A stretch of 64,000 nucleotides of DNA, from contig JAHBWW010000007.1 in assembly GCA_019636795.1 (NCBI GenBank), positions 1 to 64,000 on the forward strand, given 5' to 3'. Position numbers and translations under genes: made by a program. The notes beneath the pieces were generated by a model. The model searched no databases and was not told where the DNA came from. It worked only from the letters and a program-made list of their open reading frames with translations. The first letter of the stretch is position 1. Every line of letters starts with the position of its first letter. This document shows positions 1 to 8,361 of the stretch, in pieces. Source of the DNA: Phycisphaeraceae bacterium (lineage in GTDB: Bacteria > Planctomycetota > Phycisphaerae > Phycisphaerales > UBA1924).

Positions 1-724
1 ACTTCTCCGGCGAGCGGTGCAGGTCCGCCGACTGCTGGTCGCACGCGCTGGTGTCCTTGCGCTGCGCCGCGGTGAACGACGACAGGCCCGCCGCGATCGC
101 GTTGTTGCTCCGCGGCTCGACCTTGACGTTGTACGGCGGATCGGTGTTGACCAGGTGGATCACCGCGCCATCGAGCAGGCGATCGAGGTCAGTCTCGCTG
201 CCGCTGTCGCCGCACAGCAGCCGATGCTCGCCGAGGGTCCACAGATCGCCCGGTTGCGTGATGGCCGCATCGGGCATGGCCGGCACCGGCGCGTCGATCT
301 CGCCGTCGCCGAGCAGCAGGCCGTGGGCGCGGCCGAGCTCTGCGAGCATCGCCGTCACATCGTCCGAAGTGAACACGAGATCTTCGAGAATCGCGCCAAG
401 TCGATTGGCATCGGTCGTCGCCATCGCCGCCAGCGGATCGAGCGTGACGAGCAGTTGCTCCGCCTCGGTCGCGCTGACATCGAGCACGAGCACGGGCACC
501 AGTTCATCAGGCGTCGTCTCGGCGCGCAGGTGGCCGTCGATGAGTTCGAGCGTGCCATCGTCATGCTCGCGGCAGAGCAAGGCGTCAGCGTACCCGATCT
601 CCTCGAGCACGCCACGCAGGACGTCTCGTTGGGCCTTTGGGTGCGTGCGCCAGTTGCGCGGGTGCGCCTTCAGATCGCCCGCGCGAACGCGCCGCAATTC
701 ACGAACTCGATCCTTGATGGTCAT
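1..724 (-). CDS. ParB-like domain / DNA methyltransferase fusion, truncated by the window edge
   Basis: The visible 241 residues start at an ATG preceded by AAAGGA. Residues about 15-90 look like a ParB/sulfiredoxin-type domain (LIDGHLRAE, then VPVLVLDV). A linker follows, then the start of a DNA methyltransferase: QPGDLWTLGEHRLLCGDS and the amino-methyltransferase motif IV DPPY at about residue 195. Proteins of this layout are N6-adenine or N4-cytosine methyltransferases carried by prophages and plasmids, often without a partner nuclease. The C-terminal part, including the SAM-binding motif, lies outside the window, so base specificity is unknown. It is the last visible gene of the element and is separated from the primase by a 471-base region with an ordered repeat cluster. 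Confidence 0.85.
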   Translation of the reverse strand, partial: MTIKDRVRELRRVRAGDLKAHPRNWRTHPKAQRDVLRGVLEEIGYADALLCREHDDGTLELIDGHLRAETTPDELVPVLVLDVSATEAEQLLVTLDPLAAMATTDANRLGAILEDLVFTSDDVTAMLAELGRAHGLLLGDGEIDAPVPAMPDAAITQPGDLWTLGEHRLLCGDSGSETDLDRLLDGAVIHLVNTDPPYNVKVEPRSNNAIAAGLSSFTAAQRKDTSACDQQSADLHRSPEK

Positions 725-1195
725 GTCGAAATCCTTTCGCTCAAGTGTGAAATCAAGCAGCGCCCAACGCCGCACGATCCGTCATTGCCATTGGCCCGTC
801 GGGCCCACGGGCGTGAGGCCTCCAGCCAGCGACGAAGCCCCAGGGCGCACGCCAAGCGAGCCCCACGCCGTCGCGGGCGTTTGTTTCCATCTGAACCACC
901 ACCCCCCAGCCCACGGCCACGCCCCCCCCCGGGGGGCATTGCAAAACCCGGGAAAACTCGCGCACAGCCATCGCGTCGGTCACCTGCACATCGGCAGAAC
1001 TTTCGATCCCCCCCGGTCGCGGGGAGTCGAACAGGCGGGTGACCGCTGCGCACTGTCGCGCACTGTCGCGACAGTTGCAATTGTCACCTATGCACGCGGG
1101 CGCGCGCGCACGCGCGCACACGCGCACGCGGAATGACTTGTGGTACGATGGGGACTGTCGCGACAGTTCGTGACAGTGCGGTGCAGTAGCGTGGT
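725..1195. other. Non-coding stretch between primase and methyltransferase genes
   Basis: No convincing gene is present. It contains the dyad-symmetric half-site cluster at 1052-1177, a C9G6 run at 922-936 that forms a perfect 12-base palindrome, and several GC-rich palindromes. A minus-strand open frame (753-1199) covers it, but it passes through the repeat and alternating GC/AC tract and matches nothing I recognise. The region should hold the methyltransferase promoter. Confidence 0.6.
1052..1177. repeat. Six half-sites in exact dyad symmetry around an alternating purine-pyrimidine tract
   Basis: ACTGTC occurs at 1052, 1062 and 1154, and its complement GACAGT at 1070, 1162 and 1172. Together they make two copies of the 14-base palindrome ACTGTCGCGACAGT (1062-1075 and 1154-1167) plus one extra half-site on the outer side of each. 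All six are symmetric about 1114.5. The axis lies in a strictly alternating purine-pyrimidine run (1100-1130) made of GC and AC steps, a classic potential Z-DNA sequence. It could be an operator pair for the methyltransferase or the binding array of a replication origin for the adjacent primase-helicase. Confidence 0.8.
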
Positions 1196-3523
1196 TCATC
1201 GGGCACCTCCGGCGAGCCCGATCCCCTCGTAAAATGCTTGCTGCCCCGTGCCACGACGGCGTGCCACGCCGGGGGCGGCGGCCATGAGATCACGCCCGAA
1301 TGCTTGCTTGGTGCTCACGGCGTTACGGCCATCCTGTTCGCACCACCCCTTCCATGCTTGGTAAAGATCGTCGATCCATGCCCGGTGCCCCACGCCGACG
1401 ACGCAGCAGTCACGAATGAAAGCACCGACGGGGGAGGCCAAATCCTCCAGGTCACGGATGGCGTCCTCGCCGCTCTTTGGCTGCACAAACCGACCGCGCG
1501 CCCGCAGTCGCTTCCACCCGTCGATGGCCCATTGGAGGATGCCCGGCAACTCCGCGAGCAGTTGGTCGGTGAGCGTGACGTCTTCGTGGCCATAGAAACT
1601 CGTGCTGAGCCGGAGCACGAGGAAGCGACCGGCGAGCGCCGTGCTAGCGTCATTGAGGCGAGGCAGTTCGTTCGTCAGAAACATGAACCGCGTGGGCAGT
1701 TTCATGCTCACCGAGCCCAGGAACTTGCGGTCGACGGTCAACGTGTCCTCGCCTGAGATGCACAGGAGGCGCTCGACCACCGTACCGACGTTGTCGCCGC
1801 CAAAGCGAGCATCGCTGACAATGGCCAATGACTTTTCGATCAGGGGCTGGAGGCCGAAGTTGCCAGCGAGGCTGCTCGTGGTGGGCCCAACGACGTTGCC
1901 CGCGCCGACCAGGCGGGTGATGATGCGTCCGATCGTCCCCTTGCCTGACCGCCTGGGCCCGACCAGCAGCAGCATTTTCTGCTGGCTCGTGTCGCCCGTG
2001 AGGCAGTAGCCCATCCACTCCTGGAGGAGGGACACCGATTCGAGATCGTCGCCGAACAGCTGCTCGAGGAACTTGATCCACCGCTCGGGCGGCTCGGGGT
2101 CGGGGTCGTAGTCGAAATCGAGCGCGTTGATGGTGAACAGCGCGGGCGTCGGGGCCAGCACGCGCCCTGTCGGGATATGCAGGTTCAGCGACTTGCAGGG
2201 CAGCAGTTCGAGCGCGGGCGGACGGTCCTTGCCGCCGCCGAGCCATGATGGAGACACCGTCGAAGCGGGGAGGTGAACGAAGGCGCGGATGGTGTCGAGC
2301 GCCTGCTTGACGGTGGTCGGGTTGGACTCGAAGTCCACCAACTCCAGCTCGCCGGTGCTCTTGTTGACCACGTACCGCAGCGCCCTGTGCAGCCACGGCT
2401 GGAGCCGTTGCTTGAGCCATTCCTCTTCGACCTGGCAGTAGCGATTGTCGCGCCACTCCATGAGCAGGCCAGCGTAGCCGTGAAGCGTGCATCCACCAGC
2501 GTGCTGGTTGAACTCACGCACATACGCCTCGGCGGTCGGAAGCGTGCGCCGCGGCGACAACACCAACCGTCCCGTAGCGGGATCGTGCTGGCCGAGAGGT
2601 ATGAGCAGGTCGTCCGAATGGTCGTCGGTGTTTAACGGTTCAGACTGGGTGCCCACCGACGCCCCAGCATCGAATCCGCTCCCAAACGTGGTCCGCGTCG
2701 GCTCCGGCTCTTCGTGGAGCAGACCGCACAGTCGTGCGCCGAGCGAGCACAGTCGCCACGCCTCGTCACGAGTTACGCCTTTGGACGCGAGTGCGAATGC
2801 CGCCTTGTTGAGGGCCTCGTTGCGCCCCGGCGCGCGGACGAAGCCGCGCAGGAAGTTGAGCGTTGTCGTGGTGAGCCTGGTTGTCGGAGCCTCGGGCAGC
2901 GACTTCACGACGCAGGACTCACACGAACCACTCACATAGGCGTCGCCCCCATGCTCGTTTGGCTCGTTCGGAAGCCACGCCTGCGTGTTCTTGACCGTCT
3001 TCGGAAACACCTCCGGCTCGCCGTGCCGATTGAAGCCCCAGGCCTTCGACCAGGCAACAAACGCATCGGCGTCCATCGGCTGGGCAAGGCGGAAGAAGCA
3101 GTGCAGTCCTTTGCCGCCCTTGGAGGTGAAGACGATCGGCTCGGCTGCGAGAAAGCGAGCCACAGAGTCCGCCAGCGGCACGGTGCCGCCGTCGCCAGTG
3201 TGATCGTCGAGGTCCACGCAGAAGACCTGCACGCGGCCTTCGCGGTGTGGCACCAGTCCCAGCCGCACAGCACCATGAATCCGATACGGTTTCCCGCCCT
3301 TGTTCTTCGACTCGAAGGACTCATCGGCCAGCGTGCCGCGCCGGTAGGCGTCGATCGCACGCTCGGCATCCGCCCGCGACATCACCCATCCAGGAGACAG
3401 TTCGCCTTCGCGCATCGGGTAGAGCAGCGCCACGCGATCCGGCTCGCAGTTGGGCAGCAGCAACTCGAGCAGTGAGAAGCGATCGATGCGGCTGGCGTGA
3501 TGGCATTGTGCGTCTGCCAACAT
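1196..3523 (-). CDS. P4-type DNA primase/SF3 helicase
   Basis: This 775-residue protein joins a primase and a helicase, as in replication proteins of P4-like satellites, phages and plasmids. The N-terminal archaeo-eukaryotic primase domain shows the metal-binding acidic motif VDLDDH (about residue 103) and the strand GKGLHCFF (about 140). The C-terminal third is an SF3 helicase: Walker A GPRRSGKGT (about 521), a conserved acidic region with SDAR, then FLTNELPRL and an arginine-finger region GRFLVLRL. It would prime and unwind element DNA. The start abuts the stop of the upstream 99-residue gene (TGA directly followed by ATG), so translation is probably coupled. Confidence 0.9.
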   Translation of the reverse strand: MLADAQCHHASRIDRFSLLELLLPNCEPDRVALLYPMREGELSPGWVMSRADAERAIDAYRRGTLADESFESKNKGGKPYRIHGAVRLGLVPHREGRVQVFCVDLDDHTGDGGTVPLADSVARFLAAEPIVFTSKGGKGLHCFFRLAQPMDADAFVAWSKAWGFNRHGEPEVFPKTVKNTQAWLPNEPNEHGGDAYVSGSCESCVVKSLPEAPTTRLTTTTLNFLRGFVRAPGRNEALNKAAFALASKGVTRDEAWRLCSLGARLCGLLHEEPEPTRTTFGSGFDAGASVGTQSEPLNTDDHSDDLLIPLGQHDPATGRLVLSPRRTLPTAEAYVREFNQHAGGCTLHGYAGLLMEWRDNRYCQVEEEWLKQRLQPWLHRALRYVVNKSTGELELVDFESNPTTVKQALDTIRAFVHLPASTVSPSWLGGGKDRPPALELLPCKSLNLHIPTGRVLAPTPALFTINALDFDYDPDPEPPERWIKFLEQLFGDDLESVSLLQEWMGYCLTGDTSQQKMLLLVGPRRSGKGTIGRIITRLVGAGNVVGPTTSSLAGNFGLQPLIEKSLAIVSDARFGGDNVGTVVERLLCISGEDTLTVDRKFLGSVSMKLPTRFMFLTNELPRLNDASTALAGRFLVLRLSTSFYGHEDVTLTDQLLAELPGILQWAIDGWKRLRARGRFVQPKSGEDAIRDLEDLASPVGAFIRDCCVVGVGHRAWIDDLYQAWKGWCEQDGRNAVSTKQAFGRDLMAAAPGVARRRGTGQQAFYEGIGLAGGAR

Positions 3524-3823
3524 TCAAACCTCGCCGTTCTCGTACTCATTGTTGGCCGTCACGCGGTGGACATGGAAGTCACTCGGACCGATGCCCCGCT
3601 CGGCCAGTCGCGTCAGGACCCGAGCCAGACACCTGCCGACATCCGTGCGATCATCGATCTCGATGCTGCGGCGCCCCGTGGCGATATGAATCGATGGATC
3701 GATCCTCATCGCGGTGCGGCCACACAACCCCTCCACCGCCGTCGTCGCGACCGCAACCAGATCCTCGATGTCTCGCGTTTCGACATTCTGATCGAACTCG
3801 AACTTGAGCCTTGAACGGACCAT
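3524..3823 (-). CDS. Small element protein of unknown function (99 aa)
   Basis: I do not recognise this protein. It is mixed alpha/beta in appearance with an acidic N-terminal half and no membrane segment or cysteine motif. I chose the ATG at 3823 because AGGAG lies nine bases upstream; a GTG start at 3865 would lie at or upstream of the predicted transcription start. Its stop codon touches the start codon of the primase-helicase, so the two are co-transcribed and it may assist replication. That role is inferred only from position. Confidence 0.6.
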   Translation of the reverse strand: MVRSRLKFEFDQNVETRDIEDLVAVATTAVEGLCGRTAMRIDPSIHIATGRRSIEIDDRTDVGRCLARVLTRLAERGIGPSDFHVHRVTANNEYENGEV

Positions 3824-3867
3824 GCTGTCATTCTCCTGTCGCACCACGTCACGGCCGCCGGACACGC

Positions 3868-3900
3868 TCTATATCTGCATCCGCAGGTTGTTCTGTCGCA
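3868..3900 (-). promoter_or_regulatory. Element promoter copy A (upstream of small protein + primase)
   Basis: Read on the minus strand, TGCGACA and TGCAGATATAGA are separated by 14 bases and lie about 45 bases before the chosen start of the next gene. The same two blocks occur upstream of the recombinase operon at 8362-8393. Position and spacing fit a -35/-10 pair. Confidence 0.6.
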
Positions 3901-3901
3901 C

Positions 3902-4429
3902 CTACAGCGCGTCGTCAAGGCCGGATTCGAGCAGAATGTGACGAATCTGGGCGATCTTGCGATACACAGTGGATCGATGGATCTTGAGATTGACAGCCAA
4001 CTCAGCCACAGACTGGTGCTTGAGTCGCTCCGCCACACGTCTCAGATCGAGGGGCAGCACGCTCAGTGCTTCATCGAGATCAAGTCGCGTGGCGACTGCA
4101 TCTGCGACCTGAGTGGCTCGCTCCACGACATCAGCATCGTCAACAAGTGAGTGATGGTGTCGCGACCTTCGCAGCCGTCGCGCGATATGCCGCGCCTCAA
4201 GTTCAACAACACGACTGGCAAATGTCTCTGCTGATGCCAACTCGGGATTGAACTTTCCCATGGCGCGGCAGAGTCCGCAGTGCAAATCCTGCGCTGCATC
4301 GTCTTTCGCCGACTCATCCAGATTGAACTTGCGTGCCAGCCTGCTCACCTGGAACCGCACACGCTGATGCACATACTCGCCCGCGAGAAACGCGCCATGA
4401 TCGTCCGCCGTCATTGAAACTGAACCCAT
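3902..4429 (-). CDS. Sigma-70-like/ECF-type regulatory protein of the element
   Basis: The 175-residue protein has the outline of a small sigma factor. A helical region 2-like part lies in the first half (RLARKF, then DAAQDLHCGLCRAMGKF, then VVELEARHIARRLRR), and a region 4-like helix-turn-helix lies at the C-terminus (VAELAVNLKIHRSTVYRKIAQI). The open frame extends 80 residues further upstream, but that part is low-complexity and crosses the intergenic region, so I start at the ATG at 4429; the ribosome site there is weak. It could direct RNA polymerase to the two look-alike promoters of the element (3868-3900 and 8362-8393), which is inference. A non-sigma HTH regulator is the alternative. 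Confidence 0.65.
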   Translation of the reverse strand: MGSVSMTADDHGAFLAGEYVHQRVRFQVSRLARKFNLDESAKDDAAQDLHCGLCRAMGKFNPELASAETFASRVVELEARHIARRLRRSRHHHSLVDDADVVERATQVADAVATRLDLDEALSVLPLDLRRVAERLKHQSVAELAVNLKIHRSTVYRKIAQIRHILLESGLDDAL

Positions 4430-4659
4430 TGCACCACCAATGGCCCGGGGGCCAAGGTGCACCGGCAGCAGCGCAGGGCTTGCACGGTTTTGGCTGCGTG
4501 CGGGAGCGAGACCAGGAGCAAAGCGGCCCTGCTCCCAGTACCTGAGAGAACTCAGTTTTTCAGGCGTGCACGGCACCACACGCAGTCCCAAACGCGGCGG
4601 CCCCAAGCACTTAGAGCAGAAAAAAATATGGCTGAATATTGGACTTGCGAATCGAAAGT

Positions 4660-5436
4660 TCAGCGGCACCAGTCAGAGCACGGCACCAGTTTGAACGCGC
4701 ATCGCCACGACCCGCGAATCGCGACGATCGGATCGCCTTCGAGCCCAAAGTTGCGACGCAGTGATATCGCGAGCTCGCTCCGTTGCTTGTCCCATCGCCC
4801 TCGTGCGGTCAATGTGGACCACGAGTAGACCCCATCACCCTTCGCCAGCGTCTGAAGCAACTCCCACTGCTTCAGCGGTCGATCGGTGCGTGCATCAGTC
4901 ATCCCGAGACTCCTTGCATTCCACTCACGCACGTACCCTTTCGTCTCAACCTTGATGTCTGTCTCGCTGAGAAAGCGAATCGTCAGGTCAGACCACTTCG
5001 TGCCTTCGGGCAAACCAATCGATGCATGTTCGATGGCTGGCTTCTTGCGACTGGTCCGTAGCACCACGCGTGCTCGTTCGTTGAGCCAGCTCGCCAAATA
5101 CTCCCGGATCTGATCAACCGGAGCCTGACTCGGCTGAATTATCCACTGAGGCCACGTCACGACTTCCACGGAGATCGGGGCAAGATAATGATGGACGACG
5201 AGCACTCGACGCGCGGGTCGCTCAAACTCCTTCTCGATGCGCACCTCAAAGACCGGCTTGTTCCCGAAGCCTGCTTCTCGACACAGCGCGTTGATCTCGT
5301 CGATATTGAGCCCCTTATCCCATGACGGCACCTTCTCGAAGAGAATCCAAGGCTGACTCACGAGCGCTTGATCCGCCCGGGCCAACGCAGACCACACAGG
5401 GTCCTGCCACAATCGAGGGTTCGTTTCGATGCTCAT
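4660..5436 (-). CDS. Element protein with a winged-helix-like C-terminus
   Basis: This 258-residue protein is not one I can name. The last 70 residues (LKQWELLQTLAKGDGVYSW ... RSELAISLRRNFGL ... VAIRGSWRCAFKL) resemble an OmpR/PhoB-type winged helix: a helix, a turn, a recognition helix ending in LRR-x-FG, and a closing beta hairpin. The first 180 residues are unlike a receiver domain and have no recognisable motif. I start at the ATG at 5436, which has GGGAG seven bases upstream. An ATG at 5535 would overlap the upstream gene by 44 bases. It may be a DNA-binding regulator of the element. Confidence 0.6.
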   Translation of the reverse strand: MSIETNPRLWQDPVWSALARADQALVSQPWILFEKVPSWDKGLNIDEINALCREAGFGNKPVFEVRIEKEFERPARRVLVVHHYLAPISVEVVTWPQWIIQPSQAPVDQIREYLASWLNERARVVLRTSRKKPAIEHASIGLPEGTKWSDLTIRFLSETDIKVETKGYVREWNARSLGMTDARTDRPLKQWELLQTLAKGDGVYSWSTLTARGRWDKQRSELAISLRRNFGLEGDPIVAIRGSWRCAFKLVPCSDWCR

Positions 5437-5491
5437 CGTGCTGCTCCCGAGCGAGACCGCAGCACGATCGTAGAGCCAAACCTCCCCCGTC

Positions 5492-5932
5492 TCAGGTGCA
5501 ACCGCTCTCTCTCGTCGCTCCAGGCCGTTGGCCATTGCTCGAACGCATCGCTCTCCACATCTCCCGCTGCCTCCCCCACTCAGTCTCGGCCGCGATCGGC
5601 CTCAGGTCGCGTTCGGCTACAGGGTCACGCCCCTCGCTCACCGGCGGCATATCAAGGATCGCTTCCTGGATGTCCGGAGCCAGATGGAGCAGATTCATGA
5701 TCTGGGTCGCCCGCGCCCGTGTGATGCACCCCGCCCGGGCTACCTCCGCCTGATCCGTCATCGCCCCCGATGCAATCAACCCGTCGATCTTGATCGCCAG
5801 CGCCATGAGCCGCGTGACCCGTGGAAGCGGCGCTGGGGCTGTCGGCGGGGGTGCGGCCGCGGGCTTCATCAGGCGCCGTCCCCGCCCCGCCGTGGTGAAT
5901 GACACACGCCTCGATACCGTCAGATCAGACAC
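5492..5932 (-). CDS. Small helix-turn-helix protein encoded after the recombinase
   Basis: The likely start is the GTG at 5932 inside the end of the recombinase gene, with AGGAGG four bases upstream; the first residues would be MSDLTVSRRVSF. The protein is 146 residues long. Its centre (MTDQAEVARAGCITRARATQIMNLLHLAPDIQ, given here as the key turn AEVARAGCITRARATQIM) is a helix-turn-helix of the kind seen in KorB/ParB-like and phage regulators. The C-terminal third (RDPVAERDLRPIA) is polar. It overlaps the recombinase by about 13 bases and is probably translated by coupling. It is likely an accessory or regulatory factor for recombination. Confidence 0.7.
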   Translation of the reverse strand: MSDLTVSRRVSFTTAGRGRRLMKPAAAPPPTAPAPLPRVTRLMALAIKIDGLIASGAMTDQAEVARAGCITRARATQIMNLLHLAPDIQEAILDMPPVSEGRDPVAERDLRPIAAETEWGRQREMWRAMRSSNGQRPGATRESGCT

Positions 5933-7503
5933 ACATCCTCCTCCCATACCCCGCTGTCCGCATTGAACGTCACCGTGACCGTCTCGGTCACGGCGTCCCA
6001 CTCCACACACTTGACGAGCAGACGCACCAGCCGCTCACGCTCGGCCGCGTTGAGCTGCTCCCACAGCGGATCGAACGACTCGAGCGCCCCGGCCAGTTCA
6101 TCCTCATCGATGGCGCGCTCCCGCATCGACGTCAGGCGAGCGTCCAGCTTCCGCCCCCGCGCATCAAGGTCGCGGATGCGTTCACGCAGGTCGGCGGCAA
6201 GCGAAGCGCTGCCGTTGCGGTCGCGGCCGTCCGCGACCAGATCGCGGAGCTCTCGCCGGGCCTCTTCGACCTCTGCAGCCAAGCCCGCCCGATCGCCTTG
6301 GAACACGTCCAGCCGCTCGCGCAGTCGACGCTGCGCCGCTGCCATCGCATCGGCCACTAAGCCGTCGTCTCGCCCGATCGCCCGTAGTTCATTGATGACA
6401 AACGACTCGAGTTCCGCGGCAGGCAGAGACGGACCCGGACAGACAGCCCAGCCTTCTTTCTGCGCCCGGCTGCAGACATAGTATTGGTACCGCTTGGTCC
6501 CCCCACCGCTCAGCTTACAGCTGGCAAAGTGGTGCCCCATGGCGCATTGGCACGCCCGGCAGCGCACCAGGCCCTTGAGCAACGCCCCGTGCTTGTTGCA
6601 CGGCGAGCGGCCATCCCGCGCTCGCCGTGTGGACAGGAGCTCACCCACGGCTCGAAACACATCTTCGTCGAGGATCGCCTCGTGCTCGCCGTCATAGAGT
6701 TCGTCGTGGTGCCGGACCCGTCCAATGTAGACCGGATTCGTCAGCATCTTGTGCAGCACCGCCTTGTCAAACCGACGCCCGCCCTGGTGCTGGCCGTTCT
6801 TGGCCACCCAGCGCTTCGTCGTCCAGCCCCGGTCGTTGAGTTTCGCCGATGTACGCAGCAGGGACTGTTCTGCAAGGTACAACTCGTAGATCGCCCGGAC
6901 CCGCTCGGCCTCACGATGGTTGACCTTGAGTTTCGACCCGCCAGGCCCCGGTTCAAGATCGTAACCCAGCACCGGTCGACCGCCGGCCCACTTGCCCTTC
7001 TTGCGGGCTGCCGCGATCTTGTCACGCGTGCGCTCGGAGATGATCTCCCGCTCAAACTGGGCAAATGACAGCAGGATGTTGAGCGTCAGCCGACCCATCG
7101 AGTGGGCCGTGTTGAACTGTTGGGTGACGCTCACAAACGACACCCCGTGCCGCTCAAACGTCTCCATCATCCTCGCGAAGTCGAGCAGCGAACGGCTGAG
7201 CCGGTCCACCTTGTAGACCACCACGCAATCGACCAGCCCGGCCTTGATGTCATCGAGCAGCCGCTGCAGCGCCGGGCGCTCAGCGGTGCCGCCACTGAAG
7301 CCGCCATCGTCGTACCGCTCGGCGCTGCACACCCACCCGGCTGACTTCTGGCTCGCGATAAACACTTCGCCCGACTCACGCTGGGCATCGAGCGAGTTGA
7401 ACTCCTGCTCGAGCCCGTCCTCGGTGCTCTTGCGGGTGTAGATCGCGCACCGGATCGTCTTGGGCGGCTCCGCCTGGCTCTGCCGATCGCGCGAGCGCGT
7501 CAT
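5920..7503 (-). CDS. Large serine recombinase (site-specific integrase)
   Basis: The 527-residue protein has the order of a large serine integrase. The N-terminal resolvase domain has IYTRKSTED with catalytic Ser26, followed by YDDGGFSGG, VVVYKVDRLSRS and the helix FAQFEREIISERT. Next come a recombinase domain (NPVYIGRVRH), a zinc ribbon with CRACQC and two later cysteines (about residues 312-356) and a coiled coil rich in Arg and Glu (about 375-457). Such enzymes insert and excise mobile DNA through a Ser-DNA bond. Its start overlaps the stop of the DUF2924 gene by four bases (ATGA). It probably mobilises the element described here. Confidence 0.95.
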   Translation of the reverse strand: MTRSRDRQSQAEPPKTIRCAIYTRKSTEDGLEQEFNSLDAQRESGEVFIASQKSAGWVCSAERYDDGGFSGGTAERPALQRLLDDIKAGLVDCVVVYKVDRLSRSLLDFARMMETFERHGVSFVSVTQQFNTAHSMGRLTLNILLSFAQFEREIISERTRDKIAAARKKGKWAGGRPVLGYDLEPGPGGSKLKVNHREAERVRAIYELYLAEQSLLRTSAKLNDRGWTTKRWVAKNGQHQGGRRFDKAVLHKMLTNPVYIGRVRHHDELYDGEHEAILDEDVFRAVGELLSTRRARDGRSPCNKHGALLKGLVRCRACQCAMGHHFASCKLSGGGTKRYQYYVCSRAQKEGWAVCPGPSLPAAELESFVINELRAIGRDDGLVADAMAAAQRRLRERLDVFQGDRAGLAAEVEEARRELRDLVADGRDRNGSASLAADLRERIRDLDARGRKLDARLTSMRERAIDEDELAGALESFDPLWEQLNAAERERLVRLLVKCVEWDAVTETVTVTFNADSGVWEEDVCLI

Positions 7504-8039
7504 GCCGGCTCCTTCCCGGCGCCCCGGTTCATCTGAGGCTTGCTGAGCCCGAAGAAGTGGAACCCGTTCCAGTGCGAGCCGCTGATCGCGTGGGCGACGG
7601 CGCTCAGCGAGCGGTACAGGTCGCCGCGGTACTCGAAGCCAGTCGCCCGGACGGTGACCCGGTGCTCCCGGCCCTTGAAGACCCGCACCAGCACGGCCCC
7701 GGGCGGGGGCACCCGCTCGTCCCGACCCGGCGACACCGTCCCCACCACCGTGCGCAGGGCCCCGCCCGCGTCGTCCGGGGACGAAGGCAGCCGGACCCGC
7801 AGGTCTGCGTCACGGGCCATCGTCGCCGCCTTGGCGCGCGTGCGTTCAACCGTACGAGCCGCGAGGTCGCCCTCAGCGAGCACCTGGATCCGCCACGCAA
7901 TCCGGCGCTGAAGCCATCGCCGGTTGCTCGAACGAGCCGCCTCGCCAAAGACCTGCTCGTACCGCTCTCGAAGCTCCCGCGTGCCCATCGCTTCGAGTGC
8001 AGCCAGATCCTTGTGCACACGTGATTTCACGTTCCGCAT
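7500..8039 (-). CDS. DUF2924 family protein
   Basis: The 179-residue protein carries the features of the DUF2924 family, which is found almost always beside phage-type serine recombinases: an N-terminal helical part (LRERYEQVFGEAARSSNRRWLQRRIAWRIQ, key motif RSSNRRWLQRRIAW) and a C-terminal segment with RVFKGREHRV, then GFEYRGDLYRSLSAVA and SGSHWNGFHFFGL. The C-terminal part is also seen in other nucleic-acid-linked proteins, suggesting DNA contact. I start at the ATG at 8039 because AGGAGG lies just upstream. The start overlaps the stop of the preceding gene (TGATG). It is probably a recombination accessory factor; no biochemical role is known to me. Confidence 0.85.
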   Translation of the reverse strand: MRNVKSRVHKDLAALEAMGTRELRERYEQVFGEAARSSNRRWLQRRIAWRIQVLAEGDLAARTVERTRAKAATMARDADLRVRLPSSPDDAGGALRTVVGTVSPGRDERVPPPGAVLVRVFKGREHRVTVRATGFEYRGDLYRSLSAVAHAISGSHWNGFHFFGLSKPQMNRGAGKEPA

Positions 8040-8311
8040 CACGCTCCTCCTGACTGACATGTCTCGCTCGCCGACCCCACGCCTTCGATCACACTGAGGC
8101 CTGCATGTCCTGGCATTTCCACTCGCGTGACGGAGGAATCTGAGAGCGCCGGGCTGTCGCACAGCTCAGTGGGCTGCAGGCTGCTCCGCTCGATGACCCG
8201 CGCGAGCCCATCGCCGAGCAGATCGACGATGTCTTGGCGTCTTTCCCGCGTGCGTGCCGACTTTGGCGCATGAGACCGCTGACCCGCATTCCGTGCGTTG
8301 CGTCTGGCCAT
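8039..8311 (-). CDS. Small element protein of unknown function (90 aa), first gene of the recombinase operon
   Basis: The start at 8311 has GGAGG eight bases upstream, and the N-terminus MARRNARNAGQRSH is strongly basic. The middle has RERRQDIVDLLGDGLARVIE, a likely helix, and the rest is polar. Nothing identifies its function. It ends in the TGATG overlap with the DUF2924 start, so it is part of the same transcript as the recombinase. An ATG at 8359 also exists but would lie at the predicted transcription start. Confidence 0.6.
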   Translation of the reverse strand: MARRNARNAGQRSHAPKSARTRERRQDIVDLLGDGLARVIERSSLQPTELCDSPALSDSSVTRVEMPGHAGLSVIEGVGSASETCQSGGA

Positions 8312-8361
8312 GTTGGTTGCCTCCAGCCCCGAAGGTCTGCTCACCAACAGGGCTTGCATCT

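Noticed and set aside
985-1050. tRNA-like T-arm sequence (GTTCGACTCCCCGCGACC on the minus strand)
   Set aside because: Flanking bases cannot form a T stem, anticodon stem or acceptor stem; it is not a tRNA or a clear att remnant.
753-1199. Minus-strand open frame of 148 codons between primase and methyltransferase
   Set aside because: It runs through the half-site cluster and the alternating GC/AC tract, has no ribosome site and no recognisable sequence.
4541-4561. CTGAG-AGAA-CTCAG hairpin with a T-run, plus strand
   Set aside because: The stem is only five base pairs and no plus-strand gene precedes it.
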